Part shown: piece after piece, positions 43,975 to 55,338 of the stretch | How positions within the stretch are numbered: position 1 is the first letter of the stretch | Layout: every line of letters begins with the position of its first letter | From: Gigaspora margarita | Taxonomy: Eukaryota; Glomeromycota; Glomeromycetes; Diversisporales; Gigasporaceae | Direction: 5' to 3' | Length of the DNA stretch: 64,000 nt | Assembly (NCBI GenBank): GCA_009809945.1 | Contig: WTPW01000347.1 | Location: 39,068 to 103,067, forward strand | Position numbers and translations under genes: made by a program | The notes under the pieces: model-generated | What the model was told of the DNA's origin: nothing | Databases searched by the model: none | The model's input: the letters and a program-made list of their open reading frames with translations, nothing else

Positions 43975-44243
43975 ATATATTACTACCTATATAATTTCAC
44001 TGTTTGGTATGGATCACGAATTAAGCATTAATAATTGGCATTCTTGTATTAACGTATGTGTACAGTACTTCAATATTAAGTTTATATGAAGTAACTGCGT
44101 AACTGCATTGTGCCAAAACTTATAAATAGATAAACCAGTAAGTATATATTATTTAGAATTTTTTTTTTGTAATTTAATTCGTGATACCAGTGAAAAAACA
44201 TAGTAAACTGCGGGAATATGTTATGTAATTTTTGCCTTTTTTT

Positions 44244-44457
44244 GGGGTCGTCTAAAGCCAGGTGCGTTCACGTGATAGAAAGCCAAAACGCCGAAAATAC
44301 AAGAAACGTGTGTTTAAACCTGTCTAGGAGCATCAATAAAAAACGCCGGGAAGACATTTTTACTTATAAGACAAGCCTAACCCTAACCCTTAACTAACCC
44401 TCACCCTGATTTTAAATAATCAAAAACATATAAACGTACCTTGCTTTAGCCATCCCC
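44244..44457. mobile_element. CTAAAGCC-family MITE with telomere-like core
   Basis: Ends GGGGTCGTCTAAAGCCAGGT and complement GGGGATGGCTAAAGCAAGGT. Interior ATACAAGAAACGTGTGTTTA, GGGAAGACATTTTTACTTAT and CCTAACCCTAACCCTTAACT. Confidence 0.85.
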
Positions 44458-44800
44458 TTTTTTGGAATCTGGTGTTTTTCTTAAGGATAATCGATTTCGT
44501 ACTAAGTAAACCTTCCTAATGTGCATAACAACCGTTGTAGCGGATAAAATTACAATCGTAATGGTTGTTGAAACATTAGATCGGCCCAGCGGATCGTGAG
44601 ATATAGGCATTTTTGTCTTTACGGCTATTTTTTACTTCTTTGTTTACACCAAGAACAAATACCTATATCTCACGATCCACTGGGCTGATTTTAATTTTCA
44701 ACTATCATTATGCTCGTATTTTTCTCCTCTGCAACGGTTGTTATGTCCATTACTTAGTACGAACCCGATTTTCCTTAGGGAAACGCCAGAAAGGCAAAAT
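44458..44800. repeat. Foldback with M1 cassette
   Basis: Arms mirrored about ~44630: GTACTAAGTAAACCTTCCTA, CATAACAACCGTTGTAG and CCCAGCGGATCGTGAGATAT. Its arm order parallels that of 43536-43974 though the sequences differ. Confidence 0.8.
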
Positions 44801-44862
44801 CTAATAGTGAAAATCACCAAAATCACATGATTTCACTGTTTCCCAGGCGGTTCACGAATTAA

Positions 44863-45506
44863 GTGATAAATCATTTCTTATTAAATTATTAAAATTGATC
44901 TAAATATAAATTGTATATTTTAAATTTTAGCTTATAAGTTATGTGTTCCGCATCATTTCTGAATTTATATCGATTTTGAATTGACAGTGTTTTTATAATC
45001 GTGAAATGACATGTCATTTTAAAATCGGTATCCATTTACCAGTTAATAAAAAAAACAAGCGTAAAAATTTAGAAATAATAATAGTAATAATAATAATAAT
45101 AATAATAAAGCAAAAAAATTAAAAATTAAAAAAAAATAAATAAATAAATAGCGAATAAAAATGAATTAATATATACTCACCTAAATATTAAATGCTAGCT
45201 AAATTTTCATACATTAAAAGAATACTTTCGAATTCATATTTATTTTAACACTTTAAGTAATAATTTTTCATTTCCCACGTAGAACACATCCGCATTTGTT
45301 TTTCGGCAACGGCAGAAACTGGTCGAGTGTTTTGCCTAACATGAATCGAAGATAATTATTACAATTTTATTTTTTAAAAAAAAAAACAAACATAAATTTA
45401 CCTATTTCCAGGTTTTTTTCATGACCGTCATTCCGGTGGGTAGCACAGATTATTTCGTAAAATTTTTTCGACATAACAAACTTGCATCTCCAAGTTATTC
45501 CTACCT
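44863..45506. other. No gene seen
   Basis: AT-rich; short (AAT)n tract at 45078-45110. Nothing else assigned. Confidence 0.45.
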
Positions 45507-45768
45507 AGCTACCCAGTAAGACCATCACAGATGCACCAATCAGATAATCTACACTAATTAAAACAACCGAAAAATTTTTAAAAATTTTAAAGTGACAAAA
45601 CCTTTGTTAGGGTTAGAGTTATGACCGAAATAGGGCCTTTTTTTATACCAAACCCTTGTGAAAATCTTTTTGTTAGTGCGCAGTAGGCGGTTTCATGGAG
45701 AGTCGATTGTTATAAGAGATCTGATTGGTGCATCTGCGACGATCTTTCATGGTCATACTGGGGTAGCT
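45507..45768. mobile_element. Inverted-repeat element with telomere-like core
   Basis: Ends AGCTACCCAGTAAGACCATC / complement AGCTACCCCAGTATGACCAT, then GATGCACCAATCAGAT. Core TTAGGGTTAGAGTTATG at ~45609-45625. Confidence 0.8.
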
Positions 45769-46396
45769 TTCCTATCTTGTTTAGGCATATGCAGTTCTTC
45801 TATTAAATGCAAATACAAAAAACCTTAAAGGTATCCATTCAATGTTTGAGTTTCGAGTTACACTGAAGATCGGAATTTTTTGGTATATTTTTAGGCATTC
45901 ATTATAACGAATTTCACGAATCACGAATCCATATCCTTGCGAATCAATAAAAAGTGTTGAAGAAAAAATATGTAATACAAGGCGATAAAGATCGATTCGA
46001 ATATAATGAATAAAAAAAAAAAAAAGAAGCATGAGACAATAAAGGATAATCTTGATAAATATCGCAATTTTTATTGTCGTTATTAATAAATGATATAATA
46101 CGTAATTATTATCAGTAGTTCTTTACATTGCTTTGGTCTCATGATCTGCATCACGAATTGACTTGCGATCGGTGAAAATCGAGAATAACACGTGTCAATT
46201 GAAGCCAACATCGCCAGCGTGAAACCTCGAGGTTTCGTCTATGTGATATATATTTGCAGTACTGCAGTATGGTATAAGTTTTGTACTATACTAATCTGCT
46301 CATCGATACCATATTTATCTGCTATAATGTCCGATTTTTTTATAGTTTGCCTACATATAAAGGTGTGATCCGTGGGAATATAAGAAAATCCCGACC

Positions 46397-46708
46397 CGTG
46401 TTTGCATTTGGACAATATTTTCGCAAATCAGTATGGACTATGTCCAACGAAATTTTATTTGGACTTGGACAAATATGGACATGGACTAGTCCAAATATCT
46501 ACTTTACTAAAATGCCCGGAATATTTCGGAGCTTTGCTCTAATTTTAGCCTCAATTTTGCTCTTTCTATTTGGAATAATTCAACTGTAACATTGATTTGG
46601 ACTAAGTGCCATATTTTCAATAAAAAAAAAAATGGACCATATGGATAAAGTCCATAAGTGTCCATATCCAATAATCCATATTGCCCATGCTATATTTTGC
46701 AAACACTG
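46397..46708. mobile_element. TTGGACTAGTCC-rich inverted-repeat element
   Basis: Ends CGTGTTTGCATTTGGACAAT and complement CAGTGTTTGCAAAATATAGC. Many ATGGACT/AGTCCAT copies inside. The open frame at 46281-46589 is not supported. Confidence 0.55.
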
Positions 46709-47219
46709 CTTCTGATCCTAAAATCTTGGTCTGGATCCAATAAATCACAATAAACAAAAAAAAATAACAGTTAGATAAGATGTTACAGTTATATTTAAAT
46801 TTTTTACTATATAAATTTATATATATATTTTTTTTTATTTCTTTGACAGTCTCGTCGGTGCTACATTAATAAGTTTACACACTAATCTATGATTTGTATA
46901 TACTAAACCCTCCAATTGCAAGTCCGGCATCATCCGGCTATCCTAAGATACCCAGATGCGACCTGTTGCACTAGTTTTCAACGGAAAACTAGGGATTACG
47001 GTCAGCTCTGTCAAAAACTGATTATAAGTTTATATTAAAAACATATAAAATTGCTATATATCTTATATTTAAATTTAAAATTATTAATATATCAAAAACA
47101 GTAAAATAAAATTACTTAAAAATATGTGTTTAAAATTTTATAAAATTGAATATTTTCTAATAAAATTTTATAAAAAGAAAATTTTTCACTTTTAAAACTA
47201 TAATTATATATATAATTTT
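46709..47219. other. Spacer with a small G+C-normal patch
   Basis: 46850-46995 is unlike its surroundings in composition, but no frame or repeat was recognised. Confidence 0.4.
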
Positions 47220-47600
47220 ATGATAAACAGGTTTATTTAATTGACAAAATAGGTTGTCTTAGTAAAAAAAACAAGGTGGCTATACAATAAAGTAAAAAAT
47301 TATAGATTTTTTTTAACCAATTTTTTTTTACTATGAGAACCTATTTTTGGCTTAAGTAAAGTTATTTAGCATAAAATTTTATAATAATAATAAAAGCAAA
47401 CCTATTCTTTTAGAGATATTTTATTAATAAAAAATTAAATTAAAATTTTTGCAATTTAATTGTTTATAGAAGTTTAATTAAAATTATTGCTTAGTAAATA
47501 TTTGAGAAATAGATTTTGTTTTATTATTGTTATAAAATTTTATATTAAACAACTTTACTTAAGAATCCAAAATAGATTTTATAAAAAAAATTGTATGTTA
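47220..47600. repeat. Partial B-type foldback
   Basis: GGCTTAAGTAAAGTTATTTA and AACAACTTTACTTAAGAATC face each other around an AT-rich centre, as in the B foldbacks; ends are missing. Confidence 0.45.
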
Positions 47601-47644
47601 ACAATCTGCAATTTTTTTAAGGAGTTTTCTAGGCTTCATACTTA

Positions 47645-48568
47645 GGAATGCATCAGTTCTAAAAAAGACTGGTCCAAAACCAGTCTCAGACTGGGACCGA
47701 TAAAGACCATGAGACCATTAAAGGACTGGTCCTGAGACTGGTCCTTGTAAGAAATTGACAGGGTGTAGGTTCAATTTTCTAATAATGTGCCTTTTTGGCA
47801 CCAAATAGTTTTTAAGAAAAAAATTAATTTATATTAGGGTTTGGGTCAGTGTTAATTTTTCAACTAAAATTTACTGTGCAGATACCGCACAAATTATAAA
47901 CTTTTTCTGTGCAGCAAATAACAAAAATAACTGAGAAAATGCTTGAAACTGTGCACAATTTTTTCTGTGCAGTATCTGCATATCTACTAAAAAATGTGTG
48001 CAAAATTTGGTTTCTGTGTGCTGCGCACAGTTCATACAGTGAAAAATGATCACTGGTTTGGGTATATGTTGGCAGTTAGGATGGCTATTATATAGCAAAT
48101 TTGTGTGAAAAAACTTTTTTGTTAGGCCAGAAAGATGATTTGCTAGTCCAAATCTTGTGATAAATATGATTTTTGCAAAGCAAACGTTTGTTTTAAATTT
48201 CTTAATCATGTTATATTACACCTGATCCTGATTTTTAATTGGCTAATTTATGGTCAGAAGATCATGTGATCTAAAAATCAATTCTAACCCTGGCGTTGTT
48301 GTTCTTGTAAACATAACTATGATATTTGTATCACCCAATCAAATTTCTTGATCAGGTGTAATGTAGATCATATAATATTTGTTTACATCTAACAGTAAAT
48401 AATTACATCCTTTTTGGCCAATAAAATCTTATGCATTAAGATTGACTTAATTATTAAAGGACCATTATGGGACCAAAGAACCAGACTGGACTGGAACTAA
48501 AAACACTATGATAATGGTCCTTTTAGGGACCAAACCAGACTAGACTGGACTAATGCATCCCTATTTAT
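47645..48568. mobile_element. Element bounded by GATGCAT and ACTGGTCC repeats
   Basis: AGGAATGCATCAGT...GACTGGTCC faces GGACCAAACCAG...GACTGGACTAATGCATCCCT. Contains the hAT-like MITE 47847-48055 and a decayed telomere-like TTAGGGTTTGGGT. Confidence 0.6.
47847..48055. mobile_element. hAT-like MITE
   Basis: Perfect 8-bp duplication GTTTGGGT at 47839-47846 and 48056-48063. Ends CAGTGTTAATTTTTC / GAAAAATGATCACTG. The minus-strand ORF 47871-48209 overlaps and is rejected. Confidence 0.9.
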
Positions 48569-48572
48569 ACCT

Positions 48573-49800
48573 CTGTATTGTGCTTGTATATCATACCCAA
48601 ATAATTTACTAAATAAATTTGAAGATTAGATGTAATGTGCAAATTTTTCTTGTATAACAAAATCTTTTAAAATTTGTAATATAAAAAATTTTATCTATAT
48701 AACTACTTTTTAAGCTTTAACAAAAAAAATTTCTTGCAAAATTATAAATATGCTATTACTTAGCTCTAATCTCTAACTCTAACCCAACCCTAACTCTAAT
48801 CTCATATTAATTTATAAAATTATTTTGTTAGGTTATTATACAAATTTACAAATTATATTTATATATATAATGCAATAAATTAGCATATTACAAGGTGTAT
48901 TGTATAGGTTTATCTATACATGGTGACAAAATTATTTTGGGTTTCAGGACCCAATATTAAAATTTTTTCCAAAATTGGTTTTGACCTGTTTTACTTAAAA
49001 CCTAAAATTTTTTGATTCTTTTTTTAAATAAACGAAATTATAAAGAACATAAATATATAAATTTTATTTGCTCTTCTTTATAAAAAATTTTAATTTATTT
49101 TACAAAACCTGAAATAGGCATTTTTCAAAAATCAATTTTGGTGGCATCTATGGATTTATCCTTTTTTAATATATAGCTAGCTTGTTTTTTTTATTAAATC
49201 AATCTAATTTTGTTAATAATTAAAAGTTCAAAAGATGTATAACTTTAAAGTTAGATTGATCTTTAATATAAATAGGTATATAGAATTATTGTAAAAATAT
49301 AATATATAAAAATTAGCAATTTTGATTTAAACTAAGCAAATTTATAAATAATTAGATATCACGAAATATTTTAAGTAGCTATATATTGATATATTATGCA
49401 TAATTGTTTTATATTGATTAAAATTAAATGTTATATATTGATTAATTTGTTATAAATCAATATATATCTATAATTGATAAATATCATAATTAAAATATAA
49501 ATTATTATATATTTGATAATTGATAGTTATCGTATTTATTATAGCATGAAGTGTTACCCATCTTATTTTGTTTTTTATTTTTTAAATTACAGAGTAGTTT
49601 CAAAATGGTTTGAAATATTTTAATATATTAGAACTATGAAACCAAGCTAGATTAGTAGATCTGTAACCTGGGTCATACCAAGCATGCATTGGACTATATT
49701 TTCAAAATGTTTTGAAATTTTGTATGATGTATTGAAATTAATATAAAATTTTGTACTGCACAATTAAATTAGATCTTTTGTTTATAAATTAGTTCTTCTA
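48573..49800. other. AT-rich region with one telomere-like tract
   Basis: CTCTAACCCAACCCTAACTC around 48776-48796. The rest is AT-rich without a gene. Confidence 0.5.
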
Positions 49801-50570
49801 TATTGTTTTTTTTTTATTTTGTTTTGTTTTTTATATTTGTTTTGTTTTTTTGGTTTGTTTTGTTTTTTGTTTTGTTTTGTTTTTGTTTTATTTATTTTTA
49901 ATTTTTTTATTTAAAACTTGGCACTTTACAAAAACACTAGACCTTTGCAAGAAAACCAACAACTTTTCGGACTATGCAAGTACACCAATATGACTTTACA
50001 AGCCAACTCAAACTTCTGACACTTTTCAAGAACCCTTCTAAATCTTCAAGAACACTTCTTTAGAGAAATAATTTAGTTAGATACAAGTTTTTGCAAGTTT
50101 TTATTTATTTATTTTCTCATTTGATACTTTTTGTTTTTGTTTTTTTGTTTTTTTTTTAAATTTTTTTTATTAATTTATTTTATTCTGGTACTTTGCGAGG
50201 ATATGCTTCTTTAGAGAAATAATTTAGTTAGATGCAAGTATTCGCAAGTATTCACAAGTTAACCTAGTACTTTACTAAACACAACATGGTTTTGACAATT
50301 TCTGAATTTGAACTCTTACTTCAGAAAAATAGAGATTTGGGTTTCATTTATTTTTTTATTAAGTTTGCTTATATATTTTGTTTTTCAGTTATTTTTTTTA
50401 TTTATTTTTTTACTTTTATTTTATTTTATTTATTCCTAACTTTCTTCAAAACTTTGCAAGAAACAACCTTACTTTTTAGCACTTTACAAGAACACTAATC
50501 TAACTTCTCTGCTACTTTGCAAGAACATACTAGATTCTCTGACAATTTGCAAAAACTCCTACACTTCTGA
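49800..50570. repeat. (TTTTG)n tracts and degenerate CTTTGCAAGAACAC repeats
   Basis: 49800-49900 is TTTTG-rich. 49915-50050 and 50450-50570 carry imperfect ~36-bp repeats of ACTTTRCAAGAACACTA. TTTAGAGAAATAATTTAGTT + AGAT is duplicated at ~50051 and ~50210. The ORF 50286-50498 is T-rich low complexity. Confidence 0.7.
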
Positions 50571-50578
50571 GAAATAGT

Positions 50579-51060
50579 TTTTTTTTACTTCTCTACTATT
50601 TTTAGGAAGTAGCGAATATGAGCGAAGAGAAATAATAGCTAACTATGAGTGAGGAAAATAATTGTGTAGAGCTAGTATTATGCGACAAAGTATGAAAGTA
50701 GTTTAAAATATTACTATTTTTTTGTTTGCATTTTTTTTTGTTATTTTTTTACTTCTCTACTATTTTTAGAAAGTAGCAAGTATAAGTGAATATAAGCGAA
50801 TATAAGAGTGTAGAGCTAGAATTATGCGACAGAGAACAAAAGTAGTTTACAATATTACTATTTTTTTGGTTTCATTTTTTTGTTATTTTTTTACTTCTTT
50901 ACTATTTTTAGGAAGTAGCGAATGTAAGCAAATATAATAGTTAAAACAAAGAAGAGAAATAATAGCTAACTGCGGGTGAAAAAATAAATATTTAGAGCTA
51001 GTATTATGTGACAAAGTATGAAAGTAGTTTAAAATATTACTATTTTTCATTTTCATTTTT
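50579..51060. repeat. Three ~150-170-bp tandem repeats
   Basis: Each unit has ACTTCTCTACTATTTTTAGG, AAGTAGCGAATATRAGCGAA, GAGCTAGTATTATGCGACAA and AGTAGTTTAAAATATTACTA. Confidence 0.8.
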
Positions 51061-51871
51061 TTCAGTTTCAGTTATTTTTAATTTTATTTTTTTTTGTTGT
51101 AAAGAATGTATAATAATATATAATAAATAAAATATATTTAATTTAAAATATAATGTTTAATAATAATAATAAATAAAAAAAATATAAAATTTTATATTAA
51201 ATTGTGAAACTTTGCGAAAATATGCAAAAACCTGTAAAACATTTAAAAATAAGTATATAGTATAATAGTATTGATTAGAATTATTATTTGTGATTTTTAA
51301 TCTGATTATTATTGATTACTAACTTAATCGATAGTTCTCGCAGGGGGATTTTAATTGATTACTAACCAATAACTGATAAAAATTGATAGTAATCCCTGTA
51401 CAAATTTTGGTGATAGAGTTAAAGTGAGGATTAGAGTTTAAATTAGCTTAAAATAAATCTATTTTTATTTAGAAAATTTTTATATATTTTTGGTCAGAGA
51501 TGTATAATGATAATATTTTGGACCTAATAGCTAATAAAAATACAAATAAATCACATAATTTCCATTTTGTATAGCACAAAAGTAATACAAAAGATAATCT
51601 ATTTGAATCAATCTAGCAAAACAAAAATGAAGTAAAAAATAAAAAATATAAAAACACTAATTAAAATATTAGAAAACCAAATACTTGCTTTTGCTCTAAC
51701 TATATATAACCTAACTTAATCAAATTCATATAATCAGGTATAGTTTTAAGTTAGAGATATATAAGCTAAATATCTTTGGCTAGAAATATATAAAAATGTT
51801 CTTTTATTTATTTTATAATTTTATAATAATTTTATATGTTTATCTATACTAAAGAAAATTAAATAAGGAAG

Positions 51872-52200
51872 TAGTAATTTAGAAAATTTGTTAAGTTGTT
51901 ACTCTTCAAGTAGCAAGGCTAGAGTTCAAATTCTACTAGTGATAGTTTAAAAAATAAGCCTGTATTTGGTAACTATTTCTTATCAATTAGTTGGATATAT
52001 TATCTATAGACTTGGTTTTATTATCTAAAATAGGTGTTTTTATACATAGTTGTATAAGGTATACAAACAATTCAAAAAACCAAAGAAATAAAAACCATTT
52101 AGCAAATTCTAAATAAAAAGATAATATAAGTTCTTTGATAGTAATATCAAAACTAGATTTTCAAAAACTAGAACCAAAAAAACCAGAAAACTAGAATTAT
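51872..52200 (+). mobile_element. tRNA-headed SINE-like element, copy C2 (3' end uncertain)
   Basis: Head homologous to C1: TTTAGAAAATTTGTTAAGTT, then B-box-like GAGTTCAAATTCTAC at 51931-51945, then a body sharing CATAGTTGTATA. The 3' boundary was not resolved. Confidence 0.55.
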
Positions 52201-52389
52201 ATTAGAAAAAAAGATCCTATATTTCAGAAATAGATACTAAAAAATAAACCTATAAAGCATCTAATGCTAGAATAAATCAATTTGTTTAAACTAACTGGTT
52301 TAGAAGTTTGAAAAAAATTAGTATAAAAATTAATAAAAAATTAGAAGTAGTGCTAGAATTAGAATTAATATTACAAGAGCAAAAGTAGG

Positions 52390-52580
52390 TAATAGTAGGT
52401 CCCCAAAATATATACAGATAAATCAGGTATTATTTTGCTTATTTTTGGGGTTTTTATACAGATCTTTTTTATTTTTAGTAATTTTTTTGCTTATTTTTGA
52501 GTTTTTTTGCAAATCTTTCTATTTTTAGTAATTTTATAATCAACCTGACCTATCTATGTATATTTCAGAGATCTGTAATA
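52390..52580. mobile_element. MITE with GTAGGTCCCCAAAATATATA end
   Basis: GTAGGTCCCCAAAATATATA + CAGATAAATCAGGT faces the complement of ACCTGACCTATCTATGTATA; AT-rich centre with repeated TTTTTAGTAATTTT. Confidence 0.5.
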
Positions 52581-52645
52581 GTAGTAGTTAAAGAGTACTT
52601 TTACCTACAAGTAAAGATAGGAATCATATAGTCATTAGTCGACTA

Positions 52646-53440
52646 ATCGACTAAATTTTTTCATAGTCAGTTGATTGATTAGTCAATTAGTCGATTAGTC
52701 AATTAGTTAATTAGTTGATTAGTTGATTAGTCAACTAGTCAATTAGTCAATTAGTCAACTAGTTGATTAGTCAATTAGTCTATTAGTTAACTAGTTGATT
52801 AGTTGATTTGTCAATTAGTTGATAAGTCAATTAGTTGATTAGTTGACTAGTTAATTAGTCGACTAGTCAATTAGTCAACTAGTCAATTAGTCAACTAGTT
52901 GATTAGTTGATTAGTCTGAATAGTTGATTAGTTGATTAGTCGATTAGTTGACAGGTTGATTAATTGATTAGTTAATCATCTATTTCATAATTTCATTAAG
53001 TATTCATTTTTATTTATTCTTTTATAGTTAACTAGCCAATTAATCAACTAATCGACTAATCAATTATTCAATTAGTTGACTAATTGACTAATTAACTAAT
53101 CAATTAGTCAACTAATTGACTAACTAACTAATTAATTAATTGATTAGTCAATTAGTTGATTAGTTGACTAATTAATTAGTCAGTTAGTTGGTTAGTTGAC
53201 TAATCGATTAGTCGATTAGTTGATTAGTTAATTTTTAGTCAGTTGATAACTAACAGTTTTAGTCAGTGATGGTAAATAACCTGGTCATTTGCCTTTTTTC
53301 AAATGACCTAGATTATTTCAAACTAAAATTCATAATAAAATTGAGATCATTTAAGATTATTTGAGATCATTTGAAGAGCATTTGAAGATTATTTACCATC
53401 ACTGGTTTTAGTTAACTGACTAATCAACTAAAAATTTTTA
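52646..53440. repeat. Palindromic array of the 9-mer TTAGTCRAY
   Basis: Dozens of TTAGTYRAY copies run to ~52980, then the complementary form (TCAACTAAT) runs on, giving an ~600-bp array with outer ends ATTAGTCGACTAATCGACTA / its complement. Interrupted by a hAT-like MITE at 53264-53404. Confidence 0.85.
53264..53404. mobile_element. hAT-like MITE
   Basis: Perfect 8-bp duplication GTTTTAGT at 53256-53263 and 53405-53412. Ends CAGTGATGGTAAATAACC / GATTATTTACCATCACTG. Interior has tandem GATCATTTGA. Confidence 0.9.
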
Positions 53441-53743
53441 ACCAATTTCTATCCTTAATTACAAGTATTAAATAATACTATAGTGCAAGTTACTAAAGTA
53501 TAGATAAATATTTGTATAGAACAGGTATTGTTTTACCAAGTTTCTTGTTAAATACAAGCCAAGTTTTATTTCAGATATTATTAGAAAAGTTTTTTTAGTA
53601 CAAATTTATACAAATTTTAAAAAATCAATTATTAAAAATTGGTAAAGATTTGTAACTCCATATTTGTTAATAAAGAAAAAAATTTTAAAAATCTGCACAG
53701 ATTGTAAAAAAAAAAAAATAAAAATAGCAAATAAAAATAAATA

Positions 53744-54404
53744 CTATCCCTTAAACTGTAAGCAATTCCAGACAAATTTGCCTAGAAATTGCTATAAATA
53801 TACTTATGATCTATATTTTTTAAAACTTAAAATATTTAATTAAAAATTTTTTTGATAATATTTGAAAATAAGGATTATATTATAGTAGTATTTAATTTTA
53901 TATTATAANAAAAAATGTTTAAGTTGCTTATAAGCTAAAAATAGACAAATTTTAAAAAATTTATTAGCCAAAAAAATTATTTACATATTCTTGGCGAACT
54001 CTATAAATATTAGCTCTAACTCCCTGTTCTAATACAATATTGTAGTTTATAAAAAGGATTACAACTTTAATTATTGCAACTTTTGTGATTTACTTGTAAA
54101 AATTAGGACTTTAATTAGAAGTAAATTTTTTTTTATAGATGGAAACATATAAAATTTAAGAAAATCTAAAGAAAAGCTTTATAGTAAAAATTTTAAATTA
54201 AAAACTTTAAACTTTTATTACTTTAAAGTTTATTAATAATTTTAAAAAATTTTTATAATAAAGTTTATAAAATATATTTTAAAGAAAATATTCTATAAAT
54301 AAAGTATACCCCATATTCTTAATAAACTTTTATTTTATTTAAAAAATTGTAAATATGTTTAAAAATTCCAGGCAAATTTGCCTGGAATACGGTTTAAGGG
54401 ATAG
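53744..54404. mobile_element. CTATCCCTTAAAC inverted-repeat element, copy 2
   Basis: Ends CTATCCCTTAAACTGTAAGC and complement CTATCCCTTAAACCGTATTC, flanked by TA on both sides (53742-53743, 54405-54406). Sub-terminal CCAGGCAAATTTGCCTGG palindrome. TA target use suggests a mariner-type mobiliser. Confidence 0.7.
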
Positions 54405-54629
54405 TACTATACTAGCAAGTATCTAACCCAAAGTAACTTTCTATAGAGAATTTAATGTGATTTAAAATTTTTTCTAGCAAAAGAATATTATAAAAGCTAA
54501 TTATCTATAGTTTTTGTAGATGATAAAATATCTGTATTGAGTATCTATAATAAAAATTGCTATACTTATTATGAAAAACATTGTAGGCCACTTTTTTTTT
54601 TAAAATTAATATAAATTTCTAACAACAAT

Positions 54630-55320
54630 GTAGTCAATTTTAATATTTAAGGGCTTTTTTGACTTTTACGATTTTGTAGAATTTAAAAAAGGCCTCAAAC
54701 ATTGATATGGGCTAGGCTGGTCTCAAAATATCATGGCTGAAAATTTAAGAAAAAATTAAATAATTATTTGATTCTAACAAAATTTAAACAATAATATTTT
54801 GACAATAAGGCTATGCAAATTTAATTACTTGGTTTTTGTAATATGAAACTTTTAAATAGACCTGGCCGACCAGCTTTTTTTTTAAATTTTATATATAAAG
54901 TTTTATAAAATTATAAAAAAAAATTTTTTTTAAATTCCACTTAGTTATTAAAATATATAAAAAATTTTTTTAGAAGTTTTCAAATTTTGACCAGCTNGGT
55001 TATAAAAACCAATTAATTAATTTTGCATGGCCTAATATGATCAATTTTAATATTTAAAGGCTTTTTTGAATTCTACATGCATGTAAAATTTAAAAAAGCC
55101 TTTAAATATTAAAATTAATTACATGGTTGTCAAAATATATGTATTTAAGTTTTTTAAAAAATTTTATTTCATCACCTTCCCAATATCAATAATTAATTAA
55201 ATTTCAAATGAAAATATCTTAGCATTAATATAATCAATTTAATGCTTGATAGTTTTTTTTAATTCTATATATATGTAGAATTAAAAAAAGCTAACAAATA
55301 TTAAAATTGATTATATCAAT
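54630..55320. repeat. Three hairpin units (54630-54700, 55038-55130, 55232-55318)
   Basis: Each is a TTTTAATATTTAAAGGCTTT...AAAGCCTTTAAATATTAAAA type palindrome around a short loop. CCTGGCCGACCAGC and GCTAGGCTGGTC lie between them. Ambiguous base at 54998. Confidence 0.65.
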
Positions 55321-55338
55321 GTGAAGATATTTTTATTT

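Larger units (their letters stand above)
40901..44024. mobile_element. 3.1-kb composite bounded by TTAATTCGTGATCC repeats
   Basis: Ends TTAATTCGTGATCCATATAC + CAAACAG and complement TTAATTCGTGATCCATACCA + AACAG. It encloses a telomere-repeat MITE, a TTTTGTG-rich part, a hAT-like element with its own inner MITE, and a foldback. The TTAA at each end may be a duplicated target. Confidence 0.7.
44174..44862. mobile_element. TTAATTCGTGA-ended composite, copy 2
   Basis: Ends TTAATTCGTGATACCAGTGA and complement TTAATTCGTGAACCGCCTGG. Contains a telomere-repeat MITE (44244-44457) and a foldback (44458-44800). The open frame at 44613-44804 is part of the foldback. Confidence 0.65.

Noticed and set aside
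47871-48209. 112-codon minus-strand frame with Cys and His
   Set aside because: Runs across a hAT-like MITE boundary with a perfect target duplication; not a zinc-finger protein.
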